Assembly: GCA_015179125.1 (NCBI GenBank) | Contig: WHVA01000033.1 | Span: 358,769 to 422,768 of the forward strand | Direction of reading: 5' to 3' | Length of the DNA stretch: 64,000 bases | Origin: Gautieria morchelliformis | Lineage: Eukaryota; Basidiomycota; Agaricomycetes; Gomphales; Gomphaceae | Made by a program: the position numbers and the translations under genes | Shown here: positions 45,400 through 56,387 of the stretch, one piece after another | How positions within the stretch are numbered: position 1 is the first letter of the stretch | Layout: each line of letters starts with the position of its first letter | Notes under the pieces: generated by a model | The model's input: only the letters and a program-made list of their open reading frames with translations | Database searches by the model: none | What the model was told of the DNA's origin: nothing

Positions 45400-45658
45400 A
45401 TCAGATAGTGTAGGATTCATTTTGCAGCTTCCCAGTGAGTAATATTGGGCTTTGATGCAAATTGTGTGCACCTGTTGACAGCATGGGATATGTCTGGTCA
45501 AGTGGCAACCACAAAATAATTTTGGCTTCCAATGAGTGATGAATAGAATGTATCAATGATGTCATTTGGGTTGGTAGATGCCCTAAGTTCAATGTTTGTA
45601 TCCATTGGCAAGTTTACTGCATGCCCAGCAGTAATATTGAATGGTTTTGAGATAGAAT
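45400..45658 (-). pseudogene. Copia relict E, RT/RNase H part downstream of the D insertion
   Basis: The minus strand reads SISKPFNITAGHAVNLPMDT, then NDIIDTFYSSLIGSQNYFVV, and further KPNITHWEAAK. It continues the frame that ends SQPSFINS at 51724. Copia D is inserted between them with TSD agaat. Confidence 0.7.
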
Positions 45659-46394
45659 TGTTATGATATTCAAGTAACGACATTAATGACATCACCCAGA
45701 TCTGAATCTAAAATATACTGACGTCACCGAACCACATGATCCCCAAAATCCATGCCCGCGTCCATACACAGATACACAGAGATATCCCCGAATCCCCTGA
45801 CTCGCATACACACGACGCCGGACCAATACATTATCACGCACGCGCACAGGGCACGCCAAGCCGGTCACTATCACATTACATATGTCAATCCCATCAATCT
45901 CGATCGAGAGACCAACCCGAGGCACAGATCCCCGCTTAGGCACCAATTCAGTTGCGACCAAGACACGATATACATCCGATCGTCCCTGAGCAGCTCCGAC
46001 CGAAGCTCCACGATTTCTCCTATATATCACGCACATGTCCCTCCACACCACCGCCTTGCATACAATAAACTCTTAGTATTCTCTTGTACTATTCACTTGA
46101 GAGCTCATCTCAGACTCCATTCCACATCCCCCTATATCTATGAGTCACGAATCATATGTGTCGTATCGACGCCGAGTCTTTTCCCAGTAGTCAAATAGTA
46201 CCGACAAATGTAGTTGTTAAAGATAGAAATAACAGTAGTTTTTACCTCCCCACCGTCTCGAGATCCCCGACCCAAGTAGTTTCCATAGCATACACAGTTC
46301 CCTCAGTATTCAGACCTCTACTCGATTCAGTTTCTCTCGAAGCTTGAATCAAATCTCAACACCAAACCCAAACACATTTAGAGCAACTCTCATC
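45659..46394 (+). repeat. Copia D 5' LTR
   Basis: It contains a TATA box (tatatat, 46021-46027) and a polyadenylation signal (aataaa, 46064-46069) about 40 bp further on. This gives a short predicted R region. It is almost identical to the 3' LTR. Confidence 0.92.
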
Positions 46395-46410
46395 AGATTA
46401 AGAGTCTCAC
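46395..46410 (+). promoter_or_regulatory. Copia D primer binding site, possibly for a half-tRNA-Lys
   Basis: The sequence gattaagagtctcacg abuts the 5' LTR. Its reverse complement contains GACTCTTAATC, the anticodon-loop sequence of tRNA-Lys(CUU), rather than a tRNA 3' end. Priming by an internally cut tRNA is known for Copia-type elements. The exact host tRNA was not checked. Confidence 0.5.
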
Positions 46411-46420
46411 GACACTCACC

Positions 46421-47140
46421 ATGGCTCAAACCACAGTACACCCGAAACACGATATACACAAATTCCGCGACATCAAACCCAAACTGGACAAAAAGAGCTG
46501 GATGTCGTGGAAGAGGGAACTGGTAGCGACGATGAGGGACAGAGGGATTTTCAAAACGATCACCGGTGTGGATCCCTACCCCGTCACAGCTAACCAGCAG
46601 ATCACCGTCGTCGCCGGAATTAACATGGTTGGCAGCACGACTCTAACCCAGCTTCAGGACGAATGGGACGATAGAAATAACGCAGCTTACAGTCAGATCC
46701 TCTTATGCATTTCCCCCGAACTACAGACCGCAATCGACATGACAGACCAGTGCACAGAGGCATGGACCATACTGACTAGGAAGTTCGAGTCCACCGACCC
46801 TAGCAAAATCAGTATAATCAGGACAAAATACGAAAACTACCACATGATCGAGGGGCAGTCGGTCTCGGCGTATCTCACCGTGATGAAGGAATTCAGGAAT
46901 CAACTCGCCAAGATGGGTGAAGTAATCGCTGATTCCACTCACGCGGCTACCATACTTAGGAATGTCCCCGAGTCATGGAGACCTATAGCGCAGACCATAA
47001 GGATGATCACAAGGGTACCGGACGAGATCGAGGAGAGGTTGGAGGCACACGAGGCGGATCTCAACGCGGTGGAGATGTCGACACAAGCGGCTACGGCGTT
47101 CATAGCACAGGGCAGGACACAAAGACGATTCACAACCCAA
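46421..47140 (+). pseudogene. Copia D gag
   Basis: The frame opens at ATG 46421 (MAQTTVHPKHDIHKFRDIKP) and contains the Copia gag pattern ILLCISPELQTAIDMTDQCT, AWTILTRKFESTDPSKISI and YLTVMKEFRNQLAKMGE. After FIAQGRTQ, near 47110-47140, the frame is lost. The zinc knuckle and everything after it lie in the -1 frame. No clear slippery site was seen, so an indel is favoured over programmed shifting. Confidence 0.88.
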
Positions 47141-49100
47141 CGCCAAGAACAAACAACAGTCTCACCTATCCCTACCAAAACCGTATTCCACAACAAGTTA
47201 ACAACGGAATGCCTGCATTCTCCTGCAATAATTGTGGTAAGCCGAACCACTCTGCAGCGAGGTGTTACGCACCTGGTGGGGGACTGGCGGGTCAGGAGCC
47301 GTGGAAACGAGCGTACAGTGCACAAGGAGGAGGCATGCAGGGAGGAGGAGGCATGCAAGGAGGAGGTGGCGCTCAGGGAGGAAATAGCGCCCAGGGAGGA
47401 GGTCACACCGGCAACGATCGAAATGACATCATCAGGGCAGTCCCACCCCCACAGCGTCATCAGTCGGCAAATCCCGACATAGCTCGATTCGCCAATATAC
47501 CAAAGAAAAATATCGTCATGCTGGCACAAATCATTGAGAAACCATTTGATTCAAATAACATCACGTTGACAGCTAACTCGACAGCCCTATCAGCAATACA
47601 AGATAGTGTCCACATTTGGTTAATCGACTCCGGGACATCTAGTCACTTATGCGGAACCCTCAAGCTGTTCGAAGAGATACACCCCACACCACCTATCTCA
47701 ATAGAAACGTCCAGCAGGGACTCATTTAATGCGGATCAACATGGTACGATCCACATCACGATACAGAACGACTCACACGCACAGCTATCCCCGCTGGCAT
47801 TGACTCTAAAGGACGTCATATATGTTCCAAAACTCAATGCAAACCTACTATCAGTCGCAAGGATGACGAACGCCAATGCGGATGTCATATTCAGTAAATC
47901 CGACACGTCACTACTTCTAAGCGACGAAACGATCGCCAAGGGTACAAGAATAAACGATCTGTATGCCTACATTGCACAACCGTCCACGAGACCGGAGCCC
48001 GAAGCTGCTGTTTACTCAAAGGAACCCAACCCGATGTATCTGTGGCACCGAAGACTGGCACATACAGGAATCTCAATAATCGAGAAGATGTCAAAGAGAC
48101 AGATCGGGATCGGATTACCTGAACTGAGCGCAGGACAGGAGCTGAGTCCCTGCATAGACTGCCCTTTCGGAAAACAGACCCGCTTACCATTCAAAAATGT
48201 CGAAGACCTTCCAGAATCGATCAGTGACATCATATCCTCAGATCTATGCGGCCCCTTCGAAACCTCAGTCGGCGGCTTCAAATATTTCATCACCTGGATC
48301 GATCACACCACGAGATATGTCAAAGTGGACTTCCTGAAGAACAAAGAATGTAGGACGGTTACCAATTCGTTCAAATAGTACCTGGCATGGTTGAAGAAGC
48401 AGAGGGGAGTCGATGTGAAGAGAATCAGAACGGATAACGGAGGGGAATACATGGGGGGAGAATTCAAGGAACTGTGCAGTGAGCTTGGAATCGTTCATGA
48501 AACAACAACTCCTCACACACCTGAACATAATGGAGTCGCAGAGAGATACAACAGGACACTCCAGGAAGGCGCACTCACGTTGCAGCACGACACCGGCCTC
48601 ACAAGTCGATTCTGGGTATCCGGTATTCACACAATGAACTTTGTGAAAAACCGAATGCTACACAGCAAAATCGATATGTCACCTTACGAGGCCTTATGGA
48701 AAACAAAGCCCAGACTCGATTGGCTGTGCATATACGGCTCCAAATGCTGGGCATTGATCCCGAAGGATACAAGGAGGAAGGGCGACTACAAATCAACAGA
48801 GGGGATTTTCGTCGGATATTTTGATGGTTCAAAAGCGTACAAGGTGTGGATACCACGCACCCAAACACTGATGAAAGCTCGGGATGTAGTCTTCGACGAA
48901 CTGAAACAAATCGAACGTACTACGCTACACATCACCGACGAAGACGAAACCCCACAGCTCTGGGTAGTCAACGGAAATCTCCCCACATTCTCCCATCCAT
49001 CACAACCTAAAACCAACCCACCGACCGACGAAAACGATGATGAGATGCCACCCCTGACATACGACGACTCGATAGACACCGACAAAGAAGGAGAGGAAGA
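47141..49100 (+). pseudogene. Copia D zinc knuckle, protease and integrase
   Basis: In order: CNNCGKPNHSAARC zinc knuckle, a Gly/Gln-rich linker (GGGMQGGGGMQGGGGAQGG), protease IWLIDSGTSSHLCG, GAG-pre-integrase HRRLAHTG ... CIDCPFGKQ, and integrase core residues in SSDLCGPFE, RTDNGGEYM and HTPEHNGVAERYNRT (D, D, E). A TAG at 48376-48378 interrupts the core between NSFK and YLAW. The frame is the same on both sides, so a single nonsense change explains it. Confidence 0.9.
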
Positions 49101-49239
49101 GACGATAGAGGCGAGGCTGAATGTAGGAGAGGGGGAGTTACGAGCGGAGAGTTTCGACACAGAAGCCGAACCGGAGGAGCAAGTGGAAGAGTCAGAAGCG
49201 AGCACAGGAAGAGGAGAGGGTGAGGACATAGCACCGAAG

Positions 49240-50974
49240 GAATTTCTGAAGGGACCCTGGATGAATCCGTCAAACACGAATTACGGAAGAGGCAGAAGAC
49301 ACGCCGCACTACTCACCGAAGTAGCCGCGATGGCATATGGGAGGAGAGAACTTGAGGAGACCGAGGCAGGATTCGTGGTATTAGCAGAGGACGAGCCAGC
49401 GAGCTACAAAGAGGCAATGAAGTCAGAGAACGCAAAGAGGTGGAGAGAAGCATGCCAAGATGAGTACGACCTACTGATGGGGTACAACACGTGGAAGCTA
49501 GTCGAGAAACCAGCCGAGGCGAACGTCGTAGGAAGCCGATGGACGTTTCGAGTAAAGAGGGACAATAAGGGGGAGGTCGATAAGTTCAAATCCAGATTCG
49601 TCGCTCAAGGCTACTCACAAGTACCAGGAATCGACTTCCAAGAAACCTATTCTCCTACGATCAGACTCACCTCCATCAGACTCATCCTAGCACTCGCGTG
49701 CAAGTTCGACCTGGAACTACAACACATAGACGTGAAGGGAGCATACCTCAACGGAAAACTCGAGGACACAGTATACATGTGACAGCCGGAAGGTTTTGCC
49801 AAACCGGGGGAGGGAAATCTAGTGTGTAAACTCAACAAAGGAATATACGGCCTCAAGCAGTCAGGAAGGGTATGGCACGGGACTCTGAGAAAAGAGATGG
49901 AGAGGATAGGATTCAAAGCAGGGGAGGCGGATAACACAGTATTTTTCAAGTTCGGAGAGGGAAACACAGTCGAAATCGCTGGATGGTATGTGGATGACGG
50001 ACTCCTAGCGTCGAATTCATTAACCGCTATGGAATTCATTAACCGCTATGGAGAGGATGGTCACCCCAATCAGGGGGAGCTTCGATATCCAGGATTTGGG
50101 GGATCCGACGCGGCTACTCGGGATACAGATCGTCAGGGAACGCGAACGCGGCACAATCCACATCTCACAGCCGGCATTTATCAAAACGGTGTCAAAACGG
50201 TTCGAAATAACATCCGGACGCGCAGTAAACTCACCAATGGATCCCAACATCGAGTTACAAGTCTCCACCATCCCCAACGACATCATCGATTACACATACG
50301 CATCCATCGTAGGCAGCCTCAATTACTGCGCTGTTGCCACTCGACCCGACATCGCATACGCTGTCAATAAATGTGCACAATATTCATCAAAGCCAAACGT
50401 CACTCACTGGGAAGCCGCCAAGAGGATATTGCGTTACCTGTTGAACATGAGAGAGTATGGAATACTGTACGTCAGAGAAGGGGAAGGAGCTGTGGGATAC
50501 ACTCACAATCTAGCCGGATACACGGACGCGGATTTCGCGGGCGATCGAAATGACCGAAAGTCAACCACGGGATGGGTATTCACTTTCAACGGTGCACCCA
50601 TATCCTGGGCATCGAAGAAACAGGGTCTCGTCAGTCGATCGACCATGGAGTCCGAGGTGGTGGCAGGATCGTTTGCATCAGCGGAAGGGATATGGCTCAT
50701 CAAACTGGGGAAAGATTTCCAACACGACTTCACACCTATTCCAATATTCATGGATAATCAACCAGCCATCGCTTTCTTAACTAACAACGCCAATAGCAGC
50801 CGAACGAAACACATCAACGTACATTATCATTACACGAAGGAACAAATCGACGTGGGAAATATCAAACTACACTATGTAAAGACACTTGATAACCCCGCCG
50901 ACGTCCTCACAAAACCACTGTCTCCTCGCAAACATCTCAACATCCTAGCGATGCTAGGAGTGCGTCGAGTTTGA
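49240..50974 (+). pseudogene. Copia D reverse transcriptase and RNase H
   Basis: RT starts near GPWMNPSNTNYGRGRRHAAL and has FKSRFVAQGYSQVPGIDFQE, IDVKGAYLNG and the catalytic GWYVDDGLLAS. A TGA at 49780-49782 interrupts it after DTVYM. An exact 19-bp tandem duplication (50013-50031 and 50032-50050) then shifts the frame just after YVDD. The rest continues as ERMVTPIRGSFDIQDLGDPT through RNase H (YTDADFAGDRNDRKSTTGWV, KTLDNPADVLTKPL) to a TGA at 50972-50974, overlapping the polypurine tract gagggggag. Confidence 0.9.
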
Positions 50975-50981
50975 GGGGGAG

Positions 50982-51718
50982 TGTTATGATATTCAAGTAA
51001 CGACATTAATGACATCACCCAGATCTGAATCTAAAATATACTGACGTCACCGAACCACACGATCCCCAAAATCCATGCCCGCGTCCATACACAGATACAC
51101 AGAGATATCCCCGAATCCCCTGACTCGCATACACACGACGCCGGACCAATACATTATCACGCACGCGCACAGGGCATGCCAAGCCGGTCACTATCACATT
51201 ACATATGTCGATCCCATCAATCTCGATCGAGAGACCGACCCAAGGCACAGATCCCCGCTTAGGCACCAATTCAGTTGCGACCAAGACACAATATACATCC
51301 GATTGTCCCTGAGCGGCTCCAACCGAAGCTCCACGATTTCTCCTATATATCACGCACATGTCCCTCCACACCACCGCCTTGCGTACAATAAACTCTTAGT
51401 ATTCCCTTGTACTATTCACTTGAGAGCTCATCTCAGACTCCATTCCACATCCCCCTATATCTATGAGTCACAAATCGTACGTGTCGTATCGACGCCGAGT
51501 CTTTTCCCAGTAGTCAAATAGTACCGACAAATGTAGTTGTTAAAGATAGAAATAACAGTAGTTTTTACCTCCCCACCGTCTCAAGATCCCCAACCCAAGT
51601 AGTTTCCATAGCATACACAGTTCCCTCAGTATTCAGACCTCTACTCGATTCAGTTTCTCTCGAAGCTTGAATCAAATCTCAACACCAAACCCAAACACAT
51701 TTAGAGCAACTCTCATCA
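50982..51718 (+). repeat. Copia D 3' LTR
   Basis: It is almost identical to the 5' LTR, with a handful of base changes and a one-base length difference. Confidence 0.92.
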
Positions 51719-52117
51719 AGAATTGATAAATGATGGTTGGGAAATGTGGATGGTACCCAGCTCTCAATTCCTGATGATTTTAATTCCCATAAGCCTGCTC
51801 AGATCACCTAGATCTTGGATGTCAAAGCTCCCCCTCACATCCTTAATCATCCTCTCCATCAATGCTGAGGAATTCAAAGCCATCACCCTGTCATCCACAT
51901 ACCATCCCACTACTTCCACTTCTCCCTTGTTCCCAAACCTAAAAAACACTGTCTTATCTGCCTCTCCTGCTCTAAATCCCATTTTCTCTGGATCTTTCTT
52001 CAAAGTATGTATGTCAGGGAAAAGTCTGTTGGTCTCTTTTATTTCCTTTATGCCTTGTCTTCCTTCCCTTTCTTCCTCTGCCTCCTTCCATTTTTCCCCT
52101 CCTACTCCTAGGTCCAT
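51719..52117 (-). pseudogene. Copia relict E, RT part upstream of the D insertion
   Basis: The minus strand reads GFRAGEADKTVFFRFGNKGE, VVGWYVDDRVMALNSSALME and VRGSFDIQDLGDLSRLMGIK, then a TGA and ELGTIHISQPSFINS. It is related to Copia D at the protein level and much older. Confidence 0.75.
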
Positions 52118-53285
52118 ATGACATACTCACCTACTTGTGTTCATGACCAGTAGTTTGGTCTACTCAGCAGCTATATACTTGGTCACTGAGGTATTGGGAT
52201 CCTCACCTTGTTCTCTTTGTATCCCTTTACCTCAGTCCTATGTGGGCAGGTAAGGTTGCCCTTACATTGTGCCACACTCTCCCTGACTGTTTCAGCCCAT
52301 AAATTCCCTTATTCAGTTTGCCAACCAAATTCTCTTCTCCTGGTTTGATAAAACCCTCAGGTTTTTTTGAATTAATATCAGATATATCAGAATAATGAAT
52401 TCTGATTGCTCAGGGAGTAGGGTATCTATCCTTCGTGCACCCCTGTGCGCGATGTATGTGCGAGCTGACTAAGCCCTGTGGAGCAAGCAGGTCACCACTT
52501 GGAGTAAGTCATGCTGAGGTCTGCACTGTAATTATCTCAGACATTCAGGGAGCTTGAACGACTGTATTACCTGCACTGTAATTAGCTACAGTGCAAGTAA
52601 GTGATAGGTAACGAAATAATGAGTGTAACTATGGGTTCTTACCTCAGACGTTCAGGGAGCTTGAACAACTGAGGAAAGAGGCAGAGAATTGGAATCTAAA
52701 CTAATGACGTGGCGTGGGTGTGGGTCCATGTAGGTATGACATCGATTTCTAACAAGTCACGTGACCGAGTCGAGGAGGAAATAGGTGAGAACAGAGGAAC
52801 AAATGATCCAAAGCATTCGCTTTTGGAACAGTATAGTGTAACCAGTTATAAGATAGAGGACGCTCTAATAGGGCACCCTTATGTAATCCCTAACCCTAAC
52901 CCCAAAAGGTGGCCAAAATCCTGAAGTCGAGTTTGAAAAAACTACTCATCAAATTTCACATCAAGGATGCCTCCCACTCATAGTCTATGTATTGTAATGT
53001 ATCAAGTACCTCCAGATCAATAAAATAATCCGGCAAGTCACCGCAAGTCACCCGCAGGTTTAACCTGCGGGTCCAAGTCAACCTGCAGAAAAACTCAGGT
53101 CAAGTCCAGGTTCCACTTCTGGAAGCTGGCAAACCTGTGAGTCCAAGTCCAGGTAACCTGCAGGTTGACTCGTGGACAGCCCTGTACAAGGATGAGTCAA
53201 ATAGATGTTAATCTAATGATGGAGGAATATGTTTCTTGGTAGTTGATGCCTGGGAACTGTGAGTAACCTTGTGTGATGACTCTTG
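52118..53285. other. Gene-free region with LTR-like and palindromic sequence
   Basis: From 52130 to 52280 the reverse complement resembles 44825-45000, probably LTR debris of relict E. The phrase cagggagcttgaac occurs twice (near 52546 and 52650). A short ccctaaccctaacccc lies at 52888-52903. An 11-bp-arm palindrome lies at 53050-53072, amid several AACCTGC-type motifs. No convincing gene was found. Confidence 0.5.
53050..53072. repeat. Near-perfect palindrome with 11-bp arms
   Basis: The arms acccgcaggtt and aacctgcgggt flank one central base. Related aacctgcag and caggtt motifs follow up to about 53165. Confidence 0.8.
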
Positions 53286-55500
53286 ATTTAAATTTGACTT
53301 TCATCGGGTTTGTCAATTTCTACCGGCAGTCAATCAAGGACTTCTCCTGCCATGCCCATGCCCTCTTCGACCTCACCAAGAAGGATGTTGGATGGCGATG
53401 GGGGAAGCCAGAACAGGCCTCCTTTGACAAACTCAAGGAGCTGATCACTTCTTCCCTGGTTGTGATCTTTCCCGACGACTCTCGCCCTTATCGAGTAGAG
53501 GCGGATTCTTCCAACGCAGCCACTGGAGCAGTCTTGTCACAGCAGTCATTGGAAGATGGTGGCAGGTGGCATCCAATTGCCTTCTTCTCCAAGAGCCTTA
53601 GTCCGGTGGAGCAAAATTACGAGATCCATGACAAGGAAATGCTGGCTATCATCTGAGTGCTGGAGGAGTGGCGACACTTCCTTGAAGGTGGTCTGTGTCT
53701 GTTCGAGATCTGGACAGACCACAAGAGCCTAGAGTACTTTCACACTTCCAAGAAATTAAACCGACAACAAGCACGGTGGTCTCTATACCTGTCTCAGTTC
53801 GATTTCATGCTCCATCACCGCCCCGGCCGCACCATGGGCAAGCCCAATGCCCTATCACACCATGCGGATCATGGAAGCGGAAGCGGAGACAATGCCGACA
53901 TGACATTGCTCCGCCCAAGCCTCTTTGCAATCTGTGCACTCGAAGGAGTGACCACAGTTGGGGCGGAAGTGGAAATGCTCCAGGACATCCATAGGCAGTA
54001 CCGGGATGGAGAGAAGGAGGAATCGGTGGTGAAGACGGTGGAGGAGCTGCAGACAGGTCATTCACAGTCAGTATGGGCAGCGGCGTGGTCAGAATATGAT
54101 GGGTTGCTCCACTTCAGGGGCAAGGTCTATGTTCCAGATGGGGCGGACCTCCACCGCCGCATCATGTCCCAACACCATGACACCTGGGTCACAGGGCATG
54201 CTGGCAGGTGGAAAACGCTGGAGTTAGTGGCTCAGAACTACTGGTGGCCTCAGATGTCCTGCTACATTGGACAGTACATGAAGACGTGCGACCTTTGTCT
54301 CCAGACCAAAGCACAGCATCATCCGCCCATCAGAGAGCTCGTTCCACTCCCAATTCCAGAATCCCACTGGGACACCATCAGTGTCGACTTCATCGTTGAT
54401 CTCCCAAAGTCTCATGGCTACGATGCAATCATGAACATCATGGACTGGGTAAGCAAGATGTCCCACTTCATTCTGACGCACATGACAATCACGGCCCTTG
54501 GAGCGGCCTGCCTGTTCCTTGCACGTGTCTGGAAGTTGCATGGGCTCCCGAAGCAAGTCGTTTCCAACCGAGGTCTGCAGTTCATTGCGGAACTGGCACG
54601 AGAGCTCTACCGCTTGCTCGGAATAAAGCTGCTGCCACCACAGCATACCATCCGCAGGGTGACAGACAGATGGAATGGGTCAATCAGGAGCTGGAGCAAT
54701 ATCTCTGCCTCTTTTTCAACGAGAGGCAGGATGACTGGGACGAGCTACTTCCACTGGCGGAATTCCAATACAACAACCATGTACATTCCGCCATGCAGCA
54801 GACTCCCTTCATGCTCGACTCCGGACGACACCCGCGAATGGGCTTTGAGCCATGCCAGGCAGAGTCCCAACTCGAGACAGTCAATGAGTTCCGAGACCGC
54901 ATCGACTCCACCCTTTCAGAAGCCAAGTCTGCCCTTGCAAAGGCCAAGAACGACATGGCAAGGTACTACAACCAACGCCAGGTTCCTGCCCCGGAGTACC
55001 AAGTCAGAGACAAGGTGTATTTAGACGCGAGCGACATCCACACCACACGCCCTTCACAGAAGCTTGCCCACCGCTACCTGGGGCCCTTCACAGTGATGCG
55101 GAGGGTTGGACGGAACATGTACCACCTCCGACTTCCGATGTCCATGTCCCGCCTCCACCCCGTCTTCAACATAGTGAAGTTACTCCCTGCACTTGAGGAC
55201 CAAATTCCAGGTCGGAAGGCTCATCCACCACCTCCACCGGAAATCGTAGATGGGGAAGAGCACTATGTGGTGGAACAGATCCTGGACAGCCAGTTCATGC
55301 AAGGACGACTCCAATTCCTCGTGAAATGGGAAGGGTATGGGTATGAGGAGAATTTGTGGGTCCCGGAGCAAGATGTCTCTGCTCCGGACAAACTCCACGA
55401 GTTCCATAGGACTCACCCTGGTGCCCCTCGCCAAATCCGTTCGCTGGCCTGTCAATCCCTCGTGTCATGTGCTTCGAGGATGCAGCACACTAGAGGGGGG
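53286..55500 (+). pseudogene. Gypsy G pol: RNase H, integrase and chromodomain (5'-truncated)
   Basis: It starts in the RT thumb/RNase H (FVNFYRQSIKDFSCHAHALF), with RNase H DKEMLAII before a TGA at 53655-53657. It then continues EEWRHFLEGGLCLFEIWTDH, integrase zinc region (HHDTWVTGHAGRWK ... CDLCLQTK), core (ISVDFIVDLPKSHGYDAI) and a one-base loss near 54641. Then come WVNQELEQYLCLFFNERQDD and a chromodomain (EEHYVVEQILDSQFMQGRLQ, FLVKWEGYGYEENLWVPEQD). The two inactivating changes are few, so it is younger than J. The 5' half is missing. Confidence 0.88.
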
Positions 55501-55501
55501 G

Positions 55502-55987
55502 TGATGTCAGGGGACACCTTGTTTTCCAGTTCCAACACCACACCAAGTTCCAACTCCATTTCCTACTCCGCTTCCGGTTCCAATTCCATCTCCGACTCCG
55601 CTTTTGGAAATTATTCCGCTTCTGGGAGAACTTCCACCAGTTCTGTTTGCTTTGCTAATTCCACTCCACTTCCAACTTCCGCTCTCGGAACAGTGTCAGA
55701 AGTCAAGCGACTCACATAATAGGTGGCACCAAGGGTCAATCAAGGGTCAGGGAGGTCAGGGGGATGCAGGGTTGATGGCAAGTGCCAAGTGTTGTCCCTG
55801 GCTGCGGAGCGTAGTATAATACAGGCTTGCTGACATTGGGGGTCCTTAGACTTTTCTCTTCGGATTTCCCCTTGTCAGGTGAGAATCCCCTCTCTTGTAT
55901 ATTCTGTTCATTTATACATACTTCAGATTTCCCCTTGTCAATTGTGTGGTAGTGTGATCTCCACAGCCAGCTAGGGTTGCCCTTACA
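55502..55987 (+). repeat. Gypsy G 3' LTR (about 486 bp)
   Basis: It starts TGATGTCAGGGG after the polypurine run agaggggggg and ends GGTTGCCCTTACA. Its 5' part is full of repeated gttcca/cttccg trinucleotide-like phrases (ttccaactcc, cttccggttcc). Confidence 0.8.
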
Positions 55988-56335
55988 GCCTCCACCTCCT
56001 TGAGTTCCTTCCTCCCATGTGCCATTGCTATCATTTCCTTCACCAGTGCTGCATGTCTCTTCCCTCTTCCATACTCCACATTCAATGGATCCACCCATGG
56101 ACCCCTTGAGAAGTCTTTCAGTGTGATCTCTTCCTCAATTTCTTCTTCTCCTCAGTTGTCTCTTCCTCCACTCTCTGTTTCACCCTCTCTTCCTCCTCAT
56201 CCTGATCTTTCTCTCCTATCTTCTCTTCCACTGGTGTCAATATTCCAATGGAATCTTTCCTATCAAGGAAGGGTAATTCTTCATCATATTGCCATTCCTT
56301 GACAGGCTTTGGCTCCTCTGCTCAAATGGTGACAG
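55988..56335 (-). pseudogene. Copia relict F, start of the RT region
   Basis: The minus strand reads DPLNVEYGRGKRHAALVKEM and AMAHGRKELKEVEA, closely matching NYGRGRRHAALLTEVAAMAY in Copia D. An acidic low-complexity stretch precedes it, as in D. The Gypsy G LTR cuts it at its downstream side. Confidence 0.65.
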
Positions 56336-56387
56336 GTAATTGAGTGTCACTAGTGATCAGCTCAGCTCATATACCGGGGCTTCAGCT

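Larger units (their letters stand above)
45659..51718 (+). mobile_element. Copia D: nearly complete Ty1/Copia retrotransposon (6,060 bp)
   Basis: LTRs of 736 and 737 bp (45659-46394 and 50982-51718) are nearly identical, begin TGTTATGATATTC and end CTCATCA. They are flanked by perfect TSDs agaat (45654-45658 and 51719-51723). The domain order is gag, protease, integrase, RT, RNase H, the Copia order. The close LTR match suggests recent insertion, but the polyprotein has a frame shift, two stops and a 19-bp duplication. Confidence 0.95.

Noticed and set aside
47100-47150. Programmed -1 frameshift between Copia D gag and pol
   Set aside because: No heptanucleotide slippery site or clear downstream structure was seen, and the element has other inactivating changes. 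An indel is more likely.
52888-52903. Interstitial telomere repeat ccctaaccctaacccc
   Set aside because: Only about two and a half units, too short to argue for a former chromosome end.
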